A stretch of 34,934 nucleotides of DNA from Emcibacteraceae bacterium (GTDB lineage Bacteria > Pseudomonadota > Alphaproteobacteria > Sphingomonadales > Emcibacteraceae), in contig JANQJN010000020.1 of NCBI GenBank assembly GCA_028281625.1, positions 1 to 34,934 of the forward strand. Reading direction: 5' to 3'. The position numbers and the translations under genes were made by a program. This document shows, one piece after another, positions 32,342-34,934 of the stretch. Within the stretch, counting starts at the first letter, position 1. Each line of letters starts with the position of its first letter. The notes below the pieces were generated by a model, which was not told where the DNA came from, ran no database searches, and was given only the letters and a program-made list of their open reading frames with translations.

Positions 32342-32980
32342 GTGAAAATAAGCGAAAAACTGGTTGGCACGAAGATCAACCCTAAAGACAAAAGGGAGGT
32401 GTTCATTCATGCGACCATTGAATGTATTGTCGAACATGGCTACGCGGAGACTACAGTACGGAAAATTGCCAAATATGCTGGCGTCACTCCGGGTCTTCTT
32501 ATCCATTATTTTGATGGTAAGGAAGATTTGATAGCTCAGACATATCAATATCTTTCTACCTACTTAATGGAAAGCTACGGGGAAAAAACAAGGCGTCTTG
32601 ACAATGATCCAGTGGAGTTTTTGCGTGCTTTCTTTGCTGCCAGAATTGAATCAGAAACCCTTAATCCCAAGCTGCTGAGAGTATGGCTCACATTTTGGTC
32701 AATGACGTTGATCCAACCCGATATGAAGCATATTCACACAGAGATTTACGAGAATTCGCTCAGTAGCATGGAAGAAATGCTGATCAATGCTTACCGGGCA
32801 AACGGCACCCAAGTAGACGAAAAGAAGTTACGCCGTACAGCCATTGGAATTCTTGCACTTTTGGATGGTTTGTGGCTGGAGTGGTCACTTGATCCTTCAT
32901 GCTTCAGCGCCGATGAAGCCTTACTCATTGTGACCGAATTTGTGCAAGGTACAACGGGTCTGGATCTTTCCAAAAGCTAG
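32342..32980 (+). CDS. TetR/BetI-like transcriptional regulator
   Basis: A 212-residue repressor-type protein starting from a GTG with GGGGAAG upstream; the frame opens 40 codons earlier (32222) but that part has no protein-like look. The TetR helix-turn-helix is TTVRKIAKYAGVTPGLLIHYFDGKEDLIAQTY (about 35-67). The C-terminal domain (LRVWLTFWSMTLIQPDMKHIHTEIY, LLDGLWLEWSLDPS) is of the BetI-type TetR_C_6 group, which commonly controls choline/betaine, polyamine or acyl-compound genes. The ligand is unknown. It is convergent with the dehydrogenase. Confidence 0.88.
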   Translation: MKISEKLVGTKINPKDKREVFIHATIECIVEHGYAETTVRKIAKYAGVTPGLLIHYFDGKEDLIAQTYQYLSTYLMESYGEKTRRLDNDPVEFLRAFFAARIESETLNPKLLRVWLTFWSMTLIQPDMKHIHTEIYENSLSSMEEMLINAYRANGTQVDEKKLRRTAIGILALLDGLWLEWSLDPSCFSADEALLIVTEFVQGTTGLDLSKS

Positions 32981-32995
32981 GGGCAGGCAAAGAGA

Positions 32996-33871
32996 TTATT
33001 TATCAAATGCCTGCAATCGGCGCATGAGACTTGAAGTATCCCAGCGACCACCGCCCATATGCTGGACGTCCTTATAAAATTGATCAACCAATGACACTAC
33101 CGGTAATGCCGCGCCAATACGGTTACCCTCTTCCAGGCAAAAACCAAGATCCTTTCGCATCCAGTCCACTGCGAAGCCAAAATCATATTCATCCTTTAGC
33201 ATGGTCGTGCCGCGATTTTCCATCTGCCAAGATCCGGCGGCCCCCTTTGAAATCACGTTAAGAACGGCTTCGCCATCTAGTCCCGCTTTTTGTGCAAAAT
33301 TTAACGCTTCAGAAAGTCCCTGCACAAGGCCAGCAATGCAGATCTGATTGACCATTTTAGCAAGTTGCCCTGACCCAACTTCGCCGAGCAGTTCACAGGA
33401 ACGTGCGTAACAATCGATAATAGGTGCCACTTCGTCAAATACGTTTTTGGCTCCACCGCACATAACAGTTAGTACGCCGTTCTCCGCACCCGCCTGGCCA
33501 CCGGAAACTGGTGCATCGATAAAACTAAACCCTCGCGCCTGCGCTTTCTCATGCAGTTCTCTGGCGACATTGGCACTGGTTGTGGTGTGATCAACAAAAA
33601 CTGCTCCCTCACCCATCCCTGAAAATGCACCATCTTCGCCAAGCACCACCGCGCGCAAATCATCATCATTTCCAACACAGGCAAAAACAACTTCCGCACC
33701 GCTTGCCGCTTTCGCAGGGGTTCGGGCCATGCCACCATTATATTTTTCAATCCATTGTTCGGCCTTTGTCGTTGTTCGGTTATAAACCACCACTTCATGT
33801 CCCGCCGTGCTCAGATGACCCGCCATCGGAAAGCCCATTACACCCAAACCAAGAAAAGCTACTTTTGCCAT
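32996..33871 (-). CDS. NAD(P)-dependent beta-hydroxyacid dehydrogenase (tartronate-semialdehyde reductase / 3-hydroxyisobutyrate dehydrogenase type)
   Basis: A 291-residue protein. The Rossmann motif is FLGLGVMGFPMAGHL (about 6-20), the substrate-binding motif is DAPVSGGQAGAENG (about 119-132) and the catalytic Lys is at about 172 in GSGQLAKMVNQ. Family members reduce tartronate semialdehyde to glycerate or oxidise 3-hydroxyisobutyrate. The neighbouring glycerate kinase favours the first. I start at the ATG at 33871, where the Rossmann fold begins; the frame is open 25 codons upstream. Confidence 0.92.
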   Translation of the reverse strand: MAKVAFLGLGVMGFPMAGHLSTAGHEVVVYNRTTTKAEQWIEKYNGGMARTPAKAASGAEVVFACVGNDDDLRAVVLGEDGAFSGMGEGAVFVDHTTTSANVARELHEKAQARGFSFIDAPVSGGQAGAENGVLTVMCGGAKNVFDEVAPIIDCYARSCELLGEVGSGQLAKMVNQICIAGLVQGLSEALNFAQKAGLDGEAVLNVISKGAAGSWQMENRGTTMLKDEYDFGFAVDWMRKDLGFCLEEGNRIGAALPVVSLVDQFYKDVQHMGGGRWDTSSLMRRLQAFDK

Positions 33872-33980
33872 GTCATTGTTCCTATATTGATCAGAATTTA
33901 CCCGCTTTGATTGGTCATAAATACTAAGTTTGCATAGATCCTGCAAACCATTAATTCGCCAGCCGATTAAATAGTAGCAG

Positions 33981-34934
33981 CTATGTTTTGAGGATCAGCG
34001 CGACATCCATAACATTTGTACCGGTAGGGCCAGTGACAAGTAAGTTTCCAGATTGCTCAAGATATACACCTGAGTTAGCAGCTTTGAGCGCGCGTTCGGC
34101 TGCCGGTTTTTTATAGGTAAAACCGTCAACAATTGCCCCGGCCGCATTTGTTGGCCCGTCCGTACCGTCTGTCCCTGCTGTCAGACAACTTATATTTTCC
34201 GCGCCGCTAAAATGCTTTGCAAGCAATAATCCCAAAGCTTGATTTCGGCCACCTCGACCTGGTTTTTTGGGTAGATCGACCGTTGGCTCGCCTCCAAATA
34301 TATAGAGCCCCTTTGGTCCCTTCGATACAACGTGATGAATATGATCAGCCGCCGCATATAAATCTAGATAAAGTGCTTCATCATTGTGATTAACGGCCAA
34401 ATTCACCTTTAGCGCTTCTTCCATGATCGCGCACCTTGCGGTTTCATTGGAAGCCACAATATGTGAATTATAGTGAAACCCGGGATCATTGGCGGCACCA
34501 ATTCCCGAACCAATAACTTTAATGTCATCGCCCTGAACATCTGAAATAGCAAGCGTTGTAACGCTCCGACCGCTAAACTTTGAGAGCAGCCGGCCTTGTT
34601 TAATCTTTGAAAGTACCGAACGTTGCTTATTAATGGTTTCGATATCTGCAGCTCTGGAAAGATACTGCTCGTTTAGTTCTACTAGTTTGTGAAGATCATA
34701 ACCGTCTTGCAAGACTTCAACCAGTGCCGATGCACCACCCGAAACCAAAGTCAGCAGCGACGACCCTTCGGGTAAAGAACTGACAAAATCCACAGCAGCA
34801 CGTCCTGCTTCCAGAGATATTTCGTTTGGAATGGGGTGGGCGCTTTCAATGAGATGTACTCTTTCATTTTTTGGAAAGTTTCCGGTTATATGCCCCTCTT
34901 TGGTGACGATCAGCACGTCTGCATTATCACGAAG
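33981..34934 (-). CDS. Glycerate 2-kinase, type-2 (MOFRL domain), C-terminal part
   Basis: The reading frame is open to the right-hand edge, so the 5' part is outside the window. About 317 residues are present. The MOFRL family signature is seen: SLEAGRAAVDFVSSLP with LVSGGASAL, AISDVQGDDIKVIGSGI, and the C-terminal MOFRL domain with GGEPTVDLPKKPGRGGRNQALGL, TAGTDGTDGPTNAAGAIVD and a closing GNLLVTGPTGTNVMDVALIL. The enzyme phosphorylates glycerate to 2-phosphoglycerate. It lies upstream of the dehydrogenase gene on the same strand, with about 110 bp between. Confidence 0.93.
   Translation of the reverse strand, partial: LRDNADVLIVTKEGHITGNFPKNERVHLIESAHPIPNEISLEAGRAAVDFVSSLPEGSSLLTLVSGGASALVEVLQDGYDLHKLVELNEQYLSRAADIETINKQRSVLSKIKQGRLLSKFSGRSVTTLAISDVQGDDIKVIGSGIGAANDPGFHYNSHIVASNETARCAIMEEALKVNLAVNHNDEALYLDLYAAADHIHHVVSKGPKGLYIFGGEPTVDLPKKPGRGGRNQALGLLLAKHFSGAENISCLTAGTDGTDGPTNAAGAIVDGFTYKKPAAERALKAANSGVYLEQSGNLLVTGPTGTNVMDVALILKT

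Overview
The window looks like chromosome from a moderately AT-rich alphaproteobacterium, probably marine. The assignment rests on a set of markers: a COQ9-family protein, a DUF1013/TrcR-type regulator, a DUF3126 protein, two YdcH/DUF465 proteins, a PleC/DivJ-like soluble histidine kinase, and purEK beside a GGDEF gene. I cannot name the genus; Kordiimonadales/Emcibacter-like bacteria are only a guess. Most genes are core housekeeping genes. No insertion sequence, prophage or CRISPR array is visible.

Layout. 1-1473: end of a Tad pilus locus (tadB fragment, tadC). 1658-4697: PAS histidine kinase, glyoxalase-II-like hydrolase, SCP2-type protein and a lysine-tailed protein of unknown function. 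4748-6244: small membrane protein, 59-residue protein, lipoprotein with a possible Cys/His/Asp site, and rpsU. 6416-8646: coq9 and purEK. 8869-11031: diguanylate cyclase, YdcH protein, ubiX, a possible 50-codon leader ORF and a second YdcH protein. 11099-12827: TrcR-like regulator and two tandem exported TonB C-terminal-domain proteins. 13117-18336: exported unknown plus DUF3126, GST, queG, TPR protein, SDR-family protein and alpha/beta hydrolase. 18484-28320: thrS-infC and rpmI-rplT-pheST, separated by about 3.1 kb that holds a candidate small RNA, a partial decayed copy of it, two secreted or outer-membrane proteins, csaA and a TraB/GumN protein. 28391-31487: methyltransferase, lepA, rpmF. 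31617-34934: small membrane protein, tRNA-Ser(GGA), BetI-like regulator, and a hydroxyacid dehydrogenase with a type-2 glycerate kinase (cut by the window edge).

How the genes work together. Translation dominates: thrS, infC, rpmI, rplT, pheS, pheT, lepA, rpmF, rpsU, tRNA-Ser, csaA and queG. Two genes belong to ubiquinone synthesis (coq9, ubiX) and two to purine synthesis (purE, purK). The kinase, diguanylate cyclase and TrcR-like protein suggest alphaproteobacterial cell-cycle or surface control, and a CtrA-like half-site pair lies before the kinase. The last two genes fit the tartronate-semialdehyde to glycerate to phosphoglycerate route.

The least explained signals are the roughly 113-nt candidate RNA at 21171-21283 with its degraded 3' copy at 21860-21941, a probable AUA start codon for infC, an identical 18-bp element upstream of both TonB-like genes, and a possible translated leader ahead of the second YdcH gene.
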